Assembly: GCA_947460975.1 (NCBI GenBank)
Contig: CANHGO010000004.1
Coordinates: 1-64,000, forward strand
Origin: Cytophagaceae bacterium
GTDB taxonomy: Bacteria; Bacteroidota; Bacteroidia; Cytophagales; Spirosomataceae
Length of the DNA: 64,000 nt
Direction of reading: 5' to 3'
Positions 8,309 to 17,013 of the stretch are shown piece after piece (positions within the stretch are counted from its first letter, which is position 1; each line of letters starts with the position of its first letter). The position numbers were made by a program, and so were the translations under genes. Under the pieces are notes generated by a model. That model was not told the DNA's origin. It ran no database searches and worked only from the letters and a program-made list of their open reading frames with translations.

Positions 8309-9853
8309 ATGAAAAAGAACGTATCTAGAAAGCAATTTTTACATCAAATGGCCTTGCTCAGTGGCGGGGCTGCTTGGGGTATGGGCTCAGTGACTGGAAA
8401 AGCATATGCACAAGTTCCCGCCTCCATGGCTTCCATGGTTGCTGGAGCACAACCAGGTAAAGCCTTAGTAATCATTCAGTTAAGCGGGGGAAATGACGGA
8501 TTGAATACTGTCATTCCGGCTGAAGATGATCAATATTTTATCAAAAGACCTGATATTGGAATTAAAAAAGATGCGGCTATTCCTCTTAAAAATGGCATGT
8601 ATTTAAATCCCGCGATGCTTGGGATTAAAAAAATGTATGACCAAGGGAAGGTAAGTGTGCTTCAAAGTATTGGATATGCCAATCCGGATCGTTCACATTT
8701 TAGAGCAACGGATATTTGGAATACAGGATCAGACGCCAAAACGGTATGGGATGAAGGTTGGGCCGGAAGGTATTTGAGTATTAAATATCCGCAGTACCCG
8801 ATGCAGTTGCCTAAACATCCGATGGCCATCCAATTGGGCTCCGTGGAATCTCTTTTGTTTCAGTCCGATATAGGTCGTTTTGGAACGGTTTTTGAGGATC
8901 CCAATTTATTTTACCAGTTGGTCAACGGAAGTACCGCAGATTCAGATATGCCTCCTGCTACCTTAGCTGGGGAAGAATTGGGTTTTTTGAAACAAATAGC
9001 CACCTCTTCCATACAATATTCGAAAGTTATTCAAGAATGTGCTGCAAAGGGTAAGATAAATATGACTTATCCTTCGAGCAATTTGTCGCGTCAGTTACAA
9101 ATTGTTTCTAAACTCATTTCGGGTGGAATTGAAACACCGATTTTTTTAACTACGATTGGTGGTTTTGACACCCACGCTAACCAGTTGACGCAACACGCCA
9201 ACCTATGGAAAACGATTTCAGAGGCAGTAACAGCTTTTCAAACTGATTTGGAAAATATGAATTTAGCTGATTCCGTATCAGTGGTTACGTTTTCTGAATT
9301 TGGGCGAACTGTGAAACAGAATGGGACCCAGGGAACGGATCATGGAACAGCCGCGCCTATGTTCGTCATTGGAAAAACCGTGCGAGGTGGATTGATAGGA
9401 GCAAATCCTAATTTAAAAATTTTAGAAGCGAATGGGGAGTTGAAATTTAATTATGATTATCGCCAAGTTTATTCGACCATTATACGGGATCATTTGGGCG
9501 TAGATGCGGTGAAGACCCAGCAAATTTTTAATCAGGCTTTTGAGCGTCTACCTATTTATCAGAATTCTCCGGACCAATTGCCAGAATTTACTTCGCTGGA
9601 ACTTGTCACCCCAGTACCTAATCCGGTGATTGATTTTGCTTTAATTCAATATTCAGTATTTGAAAAGATGCAAATTAAATTAGCGGTGTACGATCTTCAG
9701 GGTCAAGAGATTCAAGAGATTTATCAGGGCAATCGAGAGGTGGGATCCTACCAAATTACGGCGGATCTAGCCCGAATCAGTTCAGGTTTTTACATCATTA
9801 GTTTGTCTGGGTCAAATGGACAGCGCCAAAGTAGGCGTATGATCAAACAATAA
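8309..9853 (+). CDS. DUF1501 family secreted protein with T9SS type A sorting domain
   Basis: DUF1501 proteins have an alkaline-phosphatase/sulfatase-like fold; activity is not established. The N-terminus (SRKQFLHQMALLSGGAAWGM, cleavage near AYAQ at about residue 35) resembles a twin-arginine signal with RK in place of RR; many DUF1501 proteins carry a real Tat signal. The core has IQLSGGNDGLNTVIP, SHFRATDIWNTG, GGFDTHANQ and VTFSEFGRTV...GTDHGTAAPMFVIG, all family signatures. The last 80 residues (PVPNPVIDFALIQYS ... LSGSNGQRQSRRMIKQ) form a T9SS type A sorting domain, predicting export across the outer membrane and surface attachment or release. Partner of the DUF1800 gene immediately upstream. 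Confidence 0.88.
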   Translation: MKKNVSRKQFLHQMALLSGGAAWGMGSVTGKAYAQVPASMASMVAGAQPGKALVIIQLSGGNDGLNTVIPAEDDQYFIKRPDIGIKKDAAIPLKNGMYLNPAMLGIKKMYDQGKVSVLQSIGYANPDRSHFRATDIWNTGSDAKTVWDEGWAGRYLSIKYPQYPMQLPKHPMAIQLGSVESLLFQSDIGRFGTVFEDPNLFYQLVNGSTADSDMPPATLAGEELGFLKQIATSSIQYSKVIQECAAKGKINMTYPSSNLSRQLQIVSKLISGGIETPIFLTTIGGFDTHANQLTQHANLWKTISEAVTAFQTDLENMNLADSVSVVTFSEFGRTVKQNGTQGTDHGTAAPMFVIGKTVRGGLIGANPNLKILEANGELKFNYDYRQVYSTIIRDHLGVDAVKTQQIFNQAFERLPIYQNSPDQLPEFTSLELVTPVPNPVIDFALIQYSVFEKMQIKLAVYDLQGQEIQEIYQGNREVGSYQITADLARISSGFYIISLSGSNGQRQSRRMIKQ

Positions 9854-9933
9854 TTTGTATCTTCGTGGTTGAACGTGTACAACATTTTTACATTGTTGGC
9901 GTTTGATGGTATAATATTAAATGTAGGAATTAC

Positions 9934-10857
9934 ATGATTCGATCAGTCTACTTATCATTTGCGCTTATTATTTTAGCCGCGTATTCTGCGGAGGCACAGT
10001 TTTGGTTTTTGGGCCAAAAAGCCAAAGAACGTTACGAGGGAATGCCATTTAAGCCACACTCTTCGGTTAGTTTTGGAGCTGGATCGTCTAATTATATTGG
10101 TGATTTGGTGCCTGTTGGCGGCTTATTCTCCGTAGCATCCCAAACGATGCGTTGGAATGTAGGTCTTCAGTATACCCGCCATTTAAGTAGACATTTCAGT
10201 GGAAATATTCAAGTAAGTTATATTAGAATCGCTGGAGATGACAATTATTTTTCTTCTACGGGTGTTTTTGAAGGTAATTATTTGCGAAATCTGCATTTTA
10301 GAAATGATATTAAGGAGCTTTCCGTAAGTGCTGTTTACGAGCCGATGGGCAATGCAGAGAATTTGTCTAAACGCCCTCTATTATCCCCCTATTTATATCT
10401 AGGTGTGGCTGGATTTACGCATAATCCTGTGGCGAGAAGGGATCCAAGTTTAGTTCCTGGGACACCAAGTTTACAAGCTTGGCAAGACTTACAGCCGGAA
10501 GATATTGAAGGGGCTATGTATTCGTTGGTTAATATTTCCATTCCCTTTGGGTTTGGTTTTCGATATAAAATAGGGGCTCAAATGGATTTAGGATTTGATT
10601 TTGGATATCGTGTTTCCTTATCGGATTATTTGGATGACGTGTCGGATGACCGACCCAATGTGTTGACCTCACCGAGTATTTATTTTAACCGGACCGGAGA
10701 ACCTTTTGCTGCCAATACTTTGGTAAATCGAATTCCGATACCTCCTACTACTTCCGCACCCATTTATTCTACAGGTCCGGATCAGTATTTTACTACGCAG
10801 ATTCGATTGATATACCACATTAAGAATAAGATTGATTGTCCGCCTTTGCCGAATTAA
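9934..10857 (+). CDS. PorG-like DUF6089 outer-membrane beta-barrel protein
   Basis: A 307-residue protein with an N-terminal signal peptide (cleavage near AEAQF, about residue 21) and alternating hydrophobic strands typical of an 8-stranded outer-membrane barrel. SFGAGSSNYIGDLVP near the start and the closing YFTTQIRLIYHIKNKIDC match the DUF6089 family, to which T9SS component PorG belongs. In Porphyromonas gingivalis porG is followed by uppS, an Omp85 gene and ompH genes, exactly the order seen here, which supports the family call. It is longer than PorG of P. gingivalis (about 230 residues), and a second DUF6089-type gene follows 12 bp downstream, so it is unclear which one is the functional PorG. 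Confidence 0.75.
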   Translation: MIRSVYLSFALIILAAYSAEAQFWFLGQKAKERYEGMPFKPHSSVSFGAGSSNYIGDLVPVGGLFSVASQTMRWNVGLQYTRHLSRHFSGNIQVSYIRIAGDDNYFSSTGVFEGNYLRNLHFRNDIKELSVSAVYEPMGNAENLSKRPLLSPYLYLGVAGFTHNPVARRDPSLVPGTPSLQAWQDLQPEDIEGAMYSLVNISIPFGFGFRYKIGAQMDLGFDFGYRVSLSDYLDDVSDDRPNVLTSPSIYFNRTGEPFAANTLVNRIPIPPTTSAPIYSTGPDQYFTTQIRLIYHIKNKIDCPPLPN

Positions 10858-10869
10858 TGAACGATTCCT

Positions 10870-11547
10870 GTGCCTAAAATACTTCTAACAAGTTTATTGG
10901 TTTTTATTTCTGTTCTTGTTTTTGGACAGCGCTGGCAATTTGCGGCGGGTCCTGGGGCTGTGTTATATAAAGGCGATTTATTAGATTGGTATTTGGCTCC
11001 CAATGCGGCCCAATTGAAAAAAATGTCTCCTTCGGTGAATTTCCAAGTACGTTATCAGGAAAAAAATGCTTTTGCGTATCGGGCCAAATTTAATTTTTCA
11101 TCTCTGCAAGGAGACGGAAGCTTAAACCCATTGCCTGTAATTGGCTACTCGACAAAGACTTTTTCTAGTCCTTTGATTGACCTATCGTTAATAACGGAAT
11201 ATAATTTTTTGGATTATCAAAGTAATCGGAAGATCAAAAATTGGACCCCTTATTTATATGGAGGTTTTTCTGGGATGTTTGTAAGCCCAACAGGCTCGAT
11301 CCCTAATCCGATGACTTTTTTCACCTTTTCTATTCCGTATGGGATAGGAGTGAAGTATCAAATTAATCCAGCCTGGGGAGTGCAATTTGAGTTTGGGACG
11401 AGTAAGGTTTTAACGGATGTTATCGACGGAATGCCTTCTTACCTAGGCTCAACGGATAAATTTTCTTTTTCACAGGGCGACCAGTTTTTAAACTCTTCTT
11501 TAATGTTTACCTATTCGATTATTTCTATCTTTTGCCCTAAGGAATAA
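10870..11547 (+). CDS. Second PorG-like DUF6089 outer-membrane protein (GTG start)
   Basis: A 225-residue barrel protein whose GTG at 10870 is the only start that preserves the signal peptide (ILLTSLLVFISVLVFGQ, cleavage after Gly-Gln near residue 20). It shares with its upstream neighbour the GAVLYKGDL block (compare SSNYIGDL), the PYLYGGFSGMF strand, FSIPYGIGVKYQI and a terminal strand ending in IFCPKE. Its size matches P. gingivalis PorG better than the upstream copy does. PorG is thought to bridge the outer membrane and the periplasmic PorK/PorN ring of the T9SS. A tandem duplication followed by divergence is the simplest reading; the stop is 76 bp before uppS. Confidence 0.75.
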   Translation: MPKILLTSLLVFISVLVFGQRWQFAAGPGAVLYKGDLLDWYLAPNAAQLKKMSPSVNFQVRYQEKNAFAYRAKFNFSSLQGDGSLNPLPVIGYSTKTFSSPLIDLSLITEYNFLDYQSNRKIKNWTPYLYGGFSGMFVSPTGSIPNPMTFFTFSIPYGIGVKYQINPAWGVQFEFGTSKVLTDVIDGMPSYLGSTDKFSFSQGDQFLNSSLMFTYSIISIFCPKE

Positions 11548-11560
11548 GCGAATAATTACT

Positions 11561-11590
11561 TTGAATAAGGTTGTGAATTAGCTACCTTTG
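11561..11590 (+). promoter_or_regulatory. Bacteroidota-type promoter for uppS-bamA-ompH
   Basis: TTG at 11561-11563, a 19-nt spacer, and TACCTTTG at 11583-11590 match the Bacteroidota housekeeping promoter consensus (TTTG/TTG, 17-23 nt, TAnnTTTG). It lies 33 nt before the uppS GTG and would let the envelope-assembly genes be transcribed independently of the PorG-like pair. Confidence 0.6.
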
Positions 11591-11623
11591 CCTCTTATTT
11601 GATAGCTTGAATTACCATTTACT

Positions 11624-12385
11624 GTGGACCAAAATATAAAAGATGCCATTGACCCAAACAATTTGCCAGCACATATCGCTGTCATTATGGACGGGAATGG
11701 TCGTTGGGCCAAGCAGCAAGGATTTAAAGATCGGATTTTTGGACATCGCAATGCGATTTCTGCGGTTCGGGAAACGATTGAGGGTTGTGGGGAATTGGGA
11801 GTGGATTATTTGACATTGTATGCATTCTCTACGGAGAATTGGAATCGTCCGCAATCGGAAGTGAAGGCGTTGATGAGTTTGTTGATAGGTACGATTCATG
11901 ATGAATTGCCTACGATGATGAAGAATAAAGTACGTTTGAAAGCGATAGGAGATATAGCTTCTATGCCGGCTAATTCTCAGAAGGAGTTGGCTGCGGCAAT
12001 TGAACAGACATCTGAAAATACGGGATTGACCTTAGTTTTAGCCCTTTCGTATTCAGGGAAATGGGATTTGGTGCAGGCTACACAGGCGTTAGCTAAAAAG
12101 GTGGCAGCGGGTGAGTTGAAAGAGTCTGATATTGACGCTGATTTATTGGCCTCTCATTTATCGACGGCAGGAATGCCAGATCCTGATTTAATGATTCGCA
12201 CGGGTGGCGATCATCGGATAAGTAATTTTATGCTGTGGCAATTGGCCTACGCGGAGTTGTATATTTTTGAAGATTTATATTGGCCAGATTTTAGAAAACT
12301 GCATTTGCATCAAGCGATTGTTGATTTTCAAATGCGGGAGCGGAGGTTTGGTAAAACAAGTGAACAAGTTAAAAGCGAGGGCTAA
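11624..12385 (+). CDS. uppS: Isoprenyl transferase (undecaprenyl diphosphate synthase)
   Basis: Cytosolic cis-prenyltransferase making the C55 lipid carrier for peptidoglycan and surface polysaccharides from isopentenyl diphosphate. The catalytic block HIAVIMDGNGRWAKQQG (residues about 18-34) contains the essential Asp, followed by GHRNAI, YLTLYAFSTENWNRP and the C-terminal DLMIRTGGDHRISNFMLWQ and Y.ELYIFEDLYWPDF. Length 253 is typical. The start is the GTG at 11624, just ahead of the conserved LPAHIAVIMDG; no in-frame ATG lies suitably upstream. It is followed after 9 bp by bamA, the usual Bacteroidota order. Confidence 0.96.
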   Translation: MDQNIKDAIDPNNLPAHIAVIMDGNGRWAKQQGFKDRIFGHRNAISAVRETIEGCGELGVDYLTLYAFSTENWNRPQSEVKALMSLLIGTIHDELPTMMKNKVRLKAIGDIASMPANSQKELAAAIEQTSENTGLTLVLALSYSGKWDLVQATQALAKKVAAGELKESDIDADLLASHLSTAGMPDPDLMIRTGGDHRISNFMLWQLAYAELYIFEDLYWPDFRKLHLHQAIVDFQMRERRFGKTSEQVKSEG

Positions 12386-12394
12386 GGCTCATTT

Positions 12395-15094
12395 ATGAAA
12401 AATATAGTTTATTTACAAGCGATCCATTCATTGAAGAAACATCGAATATTTCTGGTATTCTTCCTTTTGAGTTTATTTTCTATTTCGAGGATTTCCCACG
12501 CGCAAGTACTAGGTGGAAGGTTGTTTTCAACTAGTCCCACGGCTGCCGCGCCGACTTTTTCTTATGCCACACCTACGGAGTACGAGATCGCTGAAATCAC
12601 GGTTTCAGGTTCTCAATTTTACGATGGGAATTCCATGATTAACATCTCAGGTTTGCAGGTAGGAGATAAAATTAAGGTGCCGGGTGACATGATTGCCTCA
12701 GCGATTCGCAAGATTATGGATCAAGGAATTTTGGAGGAAGTGGAGATTTATGCCACCAAAACGGAGGGGACTAAAATTTGGTTAAGTATTATTTTGAAAG
12801 AAAGACCTAGGTTATTTGCGATCCAATATACCGGGGTGAGAAAAGGGGAGCAGGAAAGCTTAAATGAGAAAGTGAAAACGTATAAGGGAAAGATTATCAC
12901 AGAAACCCTTCGTAAAAACTTGGAGTTAGCCATTCGTAAATTTTATCAGGAGAAAGGCCGATTGAACATCAAGACCAAATCAGTCATCAAGACGGACACC
13001 TTGCGTGGAAATAATGCTACGTTAATGGTCAATGTCGTGAAGGGAGAGAAGGTAAAAGTGAATAAAATATTTTTAACTGGAATAGAGCCAGATGCACGTA
13101 ATTTGATTTTGAGAAAAATTAAAAATACGAAGGAAAGAAGGTTTGGTCGGATCTTTAAGCCTTCCAAATTTGTGCCTAAAAAGTGGGATGAGGACAAGGA
13201 AAAGTTGTTGGCCGCCATGAATAAATTAGGTTACCGAGATTTTCAAGTTAAGTCGGATTCCATTGCAAGGTTTGATGAAGAGTCAATTAATTTAACAATT
13301 AATTTAACGCAAGGAAAAAAATATTATTACCGAAGTATTTCCTTTGAGGGAAATTATATTTATCCAGATTCTGTGTTACGCGATGTGATAGGAATCAAGA
13401 AGGGTGATATTTATAATACGGAGGAATTGGACAAGAAAATGGGTCAGAATCCAGGAGAGGATTTAAGCTCTGTATACATGGACAATGGGTATTTATATTA
13501 CAATGCAGAGCCTATTGAAACTGCGATTGAAGGAGATTCGATTGATTTAACGATCCGTATTTCTGAGGGAAAGCAAGCGACCATCAATAAGGTTATTCTG
13601 AATGGAAATACAAAAACTTCCGATCACGTGGTGATGCGAGAGATACGAACGTTACCGGGTCAGAAGTTTAATAAATCGGCTATTATTCGTACGGTGCGTG
13701 AGCTTTCGACGATTGGTTATTTTAATCCTGAGAAAATATCGCCTAATCCGATGCCGCGTCCAGATGGGACGGTGGATATTGAATACAATGTGGAGGAGAA
13801 GCCTTCAGACCAAATAGAATTATCAGGAGGTTGGGGTGGATTTATAGGCTTTGTGGGAACCTTAGGGGTTGTTTTTAACAACTTTTCAGCGAAGAATTTA
13901 ACGAATTTATCTGCTTGGCGACCTTTGCCGGCAGGTGATGGTCAAAAACTTTCTGTGCGTTTCCAAGCGAATGGCGCGGCCTTCCAAAATTATTCTTTGA
14001 CTTTTACCGAACCTTGGTTGGGCGGCAAGAAACCTAATTCATTCTCTATTTCATTGAATAGAAGTATCTCATATCCATATCAGTTTAGAAATACCGGATT
14101 TGGTGGCGGTGGTGGACAATTTGGCGGTGGACAATTTGGTGGTGGTGGATTTGGCGGTGGCGGATTTGGTGGCGGAGGATTTGGTGGTGGAGGGTTTGGC
14201 GGTGGCTATGGTGGCTACGGGGGCTATGGAGGAATGAATAATTTTTCAGTACCTGATTCTTTGGTAGATGCCCACTTCAATGTGAATAGTGTTACATTTA
14301 GTTTGGGTAAGCGTTTAAAGTGGCCAGATGATTATTTTTCATTAAGTCATTCTTTGGCCTTTTCTCAATTTGATGTGGATCGTTATTATACATGGGCTTA
14401 TCCCCAGGGTATTTCGACTTCGATCACGTTCATGACTAATTTCTCTCGGAACAGTATTGATAACCCTACTTTTGCACGTATGGGATCTAGTTTTTCTTTA
14501 ACAGGTTCACTTACGCCTCCCTTTTCATTATTAGGTGTTAACACATCCGGCTCGTTAATTGAATACCATAAATGGATGTTGGATGCTAGTTGGTTCAGCC
14601 CGCTGGTAGGTAAATTTGTGCTTCATACTCGGGCCCACTTAGGATTTTTAGGTTCTTATGGAGGCCGAGAAACTACTCGATTTGAACGTTTTGATTTAGG
14701 AGGCTCTGGAATGGTTCAAGGTTTCTCATTTAATCGTGATATCGTAGGTTTAAGAGGATATAAGGACCGTGTAATTGGACCTTCTGGATCTTATGGAAAT
14801 GGCGGGGTGGCTTATAACAAGTTTGTCATGGAGGTTCGTTATCCTGTTTCTTTGAATCCATCTGCCACAATATTTGTGCTTGGTTTTGCTGAGGGTGGAA
14901 ATAACTTTTCTAGTCTGAGAGAGTATAATCCATTTAATTTATATAAATCAGCCGGATTTGGAGCACGTATTTTTATGCCAGCGTTTGGTATGATTGGTAT
15001 TGATTACGGATTTGGATTTGACAAACCAAGACCGGGTGATTCAGATTTCGGTCGCCAGGCATTTACGTTCTCTATAGGCCAACAAATCAGATAA
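12395..15094 (+). CDS. bamA: Outer-membrane assembly factor BamA, with Gly-rich insertion
   Basis: Central subunit of the machine that folds barrel proteins into the outer membrane. A signal peptide ends near SHAQ (residue 37). Periplasmic POTRA domains follow (EITVSGSQFYDGNSM, KVNKIFLTGIEP, YRSISFEGNYIYP, INKVILNGNTKTSDH), then the Omp85 barrel from about residue 475 (ELSGGWGGFIGFVGTLGVVFNNFSAKNL). The family VRGF-like motif appears as GLRGYKDR. Residues 568-613 are almost pure Gly with Phe/Gln/Tyr (repeats of GGGGF and GGYGGYGG) inserted between early barrel strands, probably in an extracellular loop. The protein ends IGQQIR rather than in Phe. Linked to uppS and two OmpH chaperone genes. 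Confidence 0.93.
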   Translation: MKNIVYLQAIHSLKKHRIFLVFFLLSLFSISRISHAQVLGGRLFSTSPTAAAPTFSYATPTEYEIAEITVSGSQFYDGNSMINISGLQVGDKIKVPGDMIASAIRKIMDQGILEEVEIYATKTEGTKIWLSIILKERPRLFAIQYTGVRKGEQESLNEKVKTYKGKIITETLRKNLELAIRKFYQEKGRLNIKTKSVIKTDTLRGNNATLMVNVVKGEKVKVNKIFLTGIEPDARNLILRKIKNTKERRFGRIFKPSKFVPKKWDEDKEKLLAAMNKLGYRDFQVKSDSIARFDEESINLTINLTQGKKYYYRSISFEGNYIYPDSVLRDVIGIKKGDIYNTEELDKKMGQNPGEDLSSVYMDNGYLYYNAEPIETAIEGDSIDLTIRISEGKQATINKVILNGNTKTSDHVVMREIRTLPGQKFNKSAIIRTVRELSTIGYFNPEKISPNPMPRPDGTVDIEYNVEEKPSDQIELSGGWGGFIGFVGTLGVVFNNFSAKNLTNLSAWRPLPAGDGQKLSVRFQANGAAFQNYSLTFTEPWLGGKKPNSFSISLNRSISYPYQFRNTGFGGGGGQFGGGQFGGGGFGGGGFGGGGFGGGGFGGGYGGYGGYGGMNNFSVPDSLVDAHFNVNSVTFSLGKRLKWPDDYFSLSHSLAFSQFDVDRYYTWAYPQGISTSITFMTNFSRNSIDNPTFARMGSSFSLTGSLTPPFSLLGVNTSGSLIEYHKWMLDASWFSPLVGKFVLHTRAHLGFLGSYGGRETTRFERFDLGGSGMVQGFSFNRDIVGLRGYKDRVIGPSGSYGNGGVAYNKFVMEVRYPVSLNPSATIFVLGFAEGGNNFSSLREYNPFNLYKSAGFGARIFMPAFGMIGIDYGFGFDKPRPGDSDFGRQAFTFSIGQQIR
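14096..14233 (+). repeat. Gly-rich tandem repeat inside bamA
   Basis: About 138 bp of in-frame GGT/GGC/GGA codons interrupted by TTT, CAA and TAT codons, giving repeated GGGGF units and then GGYGGYGG. Third-position variation between the units indicates an older, selected repeat rather than a freshly slipped microsatellite. Confidence 0.85.
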
Positions 15095-15110
15095 GCAAAT
15101 CAAACGGCAA

Positions 15111-15650
15111 ATGAAAAAGGTTATTTTTTTCTTGTTGGGTTTGAGTTTGTTGGTTGGCCCAACCTGCAGCGCTCAAAAATTTGGATATATTGATACGGAA
15201 TTCATTACTTCTAAAATGCCTGAATACCAAAAAGTACAGGTAAAAATGGATGAAATGACCAAACAATGGATCAAAGAAATAGAAGCTAAAAAGGATGAAG
15301 TGACGGTTCTTGAACGCGCATTTAAATTAGAAGAGTTATTGCTGACCGAGGATTTGCGCCAGCAACGTCTTCAGCAAATTAAACAGAAAGATCAAGAAGC
15401 TAAACTTTTTCAAAACTCTGTTTTTGGTGCCGAGGGCGAATTATTTAAAGCAAAGAAAAATGCTTTAAAACCAATTTTGGATGAAATTTCGAAAGCAGTT
15501 GAAAAAGTCGTGAGACAAAAAAGGTTAGACTTCTTATTTGACAAGGCAAATGACGGTTTAGCTTTAATATATACGAATCCTGTACATGATTATTCAGATT
15601 ACGTATTGGAGGAATTGGGCTTAGAATTGGACCCTAATTTGAAAAAATAA
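15111..15650 (+). CDS. OmpH/Skp family periplasmic chaperone
   Basis: A 179-residue protein with a signal peptide (MKKVIFFLLGLSLLVGPTCSA, cleavage before QKFGYID). The mature part starts with the family strand KFGYIDTEFITSKMPEYQ and is then mostly long charged helices (MDEMTKQWIKEIEAKKDE...), the tentacle arms of Skp that hold unfolded outer-membrane proteins and deliver them to BamA. The C-terminal FLFDKANDGLALIYTNPVHDYSDYVLEELG is a typical Bacteroidota OmpH end. It lies 16 bp after bamA, so it is in the same operon. A second paralogue follows. Confidence 0.9.
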   Translation: MKKVIFFLLGLSLLVGPTCSAQKFGYIDTEFITSKMPEYQKVQVKMDEMTKQWIKEIEAKKDEVTVLERAFKLEELLLTEDLRQQRLQQIKQKDQEAKLFQNSVFGAEGELFKAKKNALKPILDEISKAVEKVVRQKRLDFLFDKANDGLALIYTNPVHDYSDYVLEELGLELDPNLKK

Positions 15651-15714
15651 ACATTAACCCATTACTTTAACATAAACATTCCTAATTTTACAATTAACAA
15701 ATAGAAAACAACGT

Positions 15715-16341
15715 ATGAAAAACAAATTTTTATTGGCCGTAGGCCTAATGTTCGGTATGGCAACATTACCATTAAAGGCCCAAGTTAAAATCGGATTTAT
15801 CAATGCTGATTATATTTTAAGCCAAATGCCTGAGGCAAAACAAGTAGAAGAAGATTTAAAAAATACTCAAAAGCAGTATGAAACTCTTTACCAAGGAAAA
15901 GTGAAGGAATTTCAAGATAAGTTAGCCGCTTTCGAAAAATTGAATGCGGATACAAAAACTCCAGATATTATCAAACAAGATAAAGAGAAGGAATTACAAA
16001 ACTTACAGACTTCTATTCAAGAGTTCCAACAAAATTCTCAATCTTCTTTACAGAAAAAGCAAGCTCAATTATTACAACCTTTGTTGAAAAAAATTGAGGA
16101 AAACATGCATGCAGTAGCTAATGAAAATGCGTATACACACGTATTTAATTATGATGCAGGCATGGGAACAGCTCCTATTTTATTACACTATCCTACGGAA
16201 GCTGCTATTTCTGATTTAGTTTTAAAGAAAATGGGCATCACGCCTAAGCCAGTTTCTGCTGCTCCAACGGCTGCAGCTCCAGCGGCTGCTAAGCCTGCTG
16301 CTGCTCCTGCTGCTGCAAAGCCAGTGGCTCCAAAGAAATAA
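15715..16341 (+). CDS. OmpH/Skp family periplasmic chaperone, second copy with Ala/Pro tail
   Basis: Paralogue of the preceding gene: signal peptide ending PLKAQ (about residue 23), VKIGFINADYILSQMPEAKQ, then Lys/Glu/Gln-rich coiled coil and the closing LHYPTEAAISDLVLKKMGI. Unlike the first copy it ends in a roughly 30-residue low-complexity tail of Ala, Pro and Lys (AAPTAAAPAAAKPAA...), probably a flexible extension. Chaperoning of outer-membrane proteins together with BamA is the expected role. The 64-bp gap before it contains TAATTTTA, a near -7 match, so it may also be transcribed separately. A strong hairpin terminator follows. Confidence 0.9.
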   Translation: MKNKFLLAVGLMFGMATLPLKAQVKIGFINADYILSQMPEAKQVEEDLKNTQKQYETLYQGKVKEFQDKLAAFEKLNADTKTPDIIKQDKEKELQNLQTSIQEFQQNSQSSLQKKQAQLLQPLLKKIEENMHAVANENAYTHVFNYDAGMGTAPILLHYPTEAAISDLVLKKMGITPKPVSAAPTAAAPAAAKPAAAPAAAKPVAPKK

Positions 16342-16394
16342 ATGAGTCAATGGATCATCGGATTGATATCCTTTTGGTCTAATCGATAAAATGT

Positions 16395-16427
16395 AAAATA
16401 GACGCAAGAAATTGCGTCTATTTTTTT
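16395..16427 (+). terminator. Bidirectional intrinsic terminator between ompH and lspA
   Basis: A 13-bp perfect stem (AAAATAGACGCAA / TTGCGTCTATTTT) with a GAAA tetraloop, T-run on the plus strand and A-run on its left side, sits between the convergent ompH copy and lspA. It can stop transcription from both directions. Confidence 0.85.
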
Positions 16428-17013
16428 ATTCTAAAGGTTTATTGGCTTCAAAAAATTTGTTTTGAAAAATGATAATAGCGACAACTCCACAAAATATAGC
16501 TGCATCTGCAAAATTGAAAATAGGCGTCGAGTAATAAGACCCTCCCCAAACAGGTACCCATGTAGGCAAAATGCCCTCCCAAATATCAAAAAAGAACATG
16601 TCGATCACCTGGCCATGAAACCAATTCATGGGCGCTCCATAGGGTGCATTTTCTAAAAATACGCCATAAAAAACAGAGTCAATTAAATTGCCTATGGCTC
16701 CACCTAAAATCAGAGATACACAGATTAAAAGACCCATGGGGCTATTTTTTTTGGTCAACGAATATAAATAATAGCCAATTCCAAACATGGCAACAATTCT
16801 AAAACTGGTCAATAATAATTTGCCATAAATGGAACCTAGTTGGATCCCAAAGGCCATTCCAGGATTCAATGTATAATGTAATTTAAATAAGGGTCCTATG
16901 AGTTCAATTTGCCCAAAATAACCAGGCTCCATATAAAAATGTACAGCCATCTTAATTCCTTGATCTATCAAAATCACGGATAAACTCAATAAAAAAAATC
17001 GAAAATGCTTCAT
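16426..17013 (-). CDS. lspA: Lipoprotein signal peptidase (signal peptidase II)
   Basis: Inner-membrane aspartyl protease that cleaves prolipoproteins ahead of the lipidated Cys. Four membrane helices are visible, starting with FFLLSLSVILIDQGIK. The catalytic pair is recognisable: Asp in GGAIGNLIDSV and Asp in FNFADAAIF; the conserved LNPGMAFG (compare N..G.AF) follows LHYT. Length 195 is slightly longer than E. coli LspA (164) because of a loop around FFFDIWEGILPTWVPVWGG, normal for Bacteroidota. Its ATG overlaps the stop of the proline dehydrogenase gene by four bases. Likely substrates in this window include the DUF4270 and esterase lipoproteins. Confidence 0.95.
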   Translation of the reverse strand: MKHFRFFLLSLSVILIDQGIKMAVHFYMEPGYFGQIELIGPLFKLHYTLNPGMAFGIQLGSIYGKLLLTSFRIVAMFGIGYYLYSLTKKNSPMGLLICVSLILGGAIGNLIDSVFYGVFLENAPYGAPMNWFHGQVIDMFFFDIWEGILPTWVPVWGGSYYSTPIFNFADAAIFCGVVAIIIFQNKFFEANKPLE

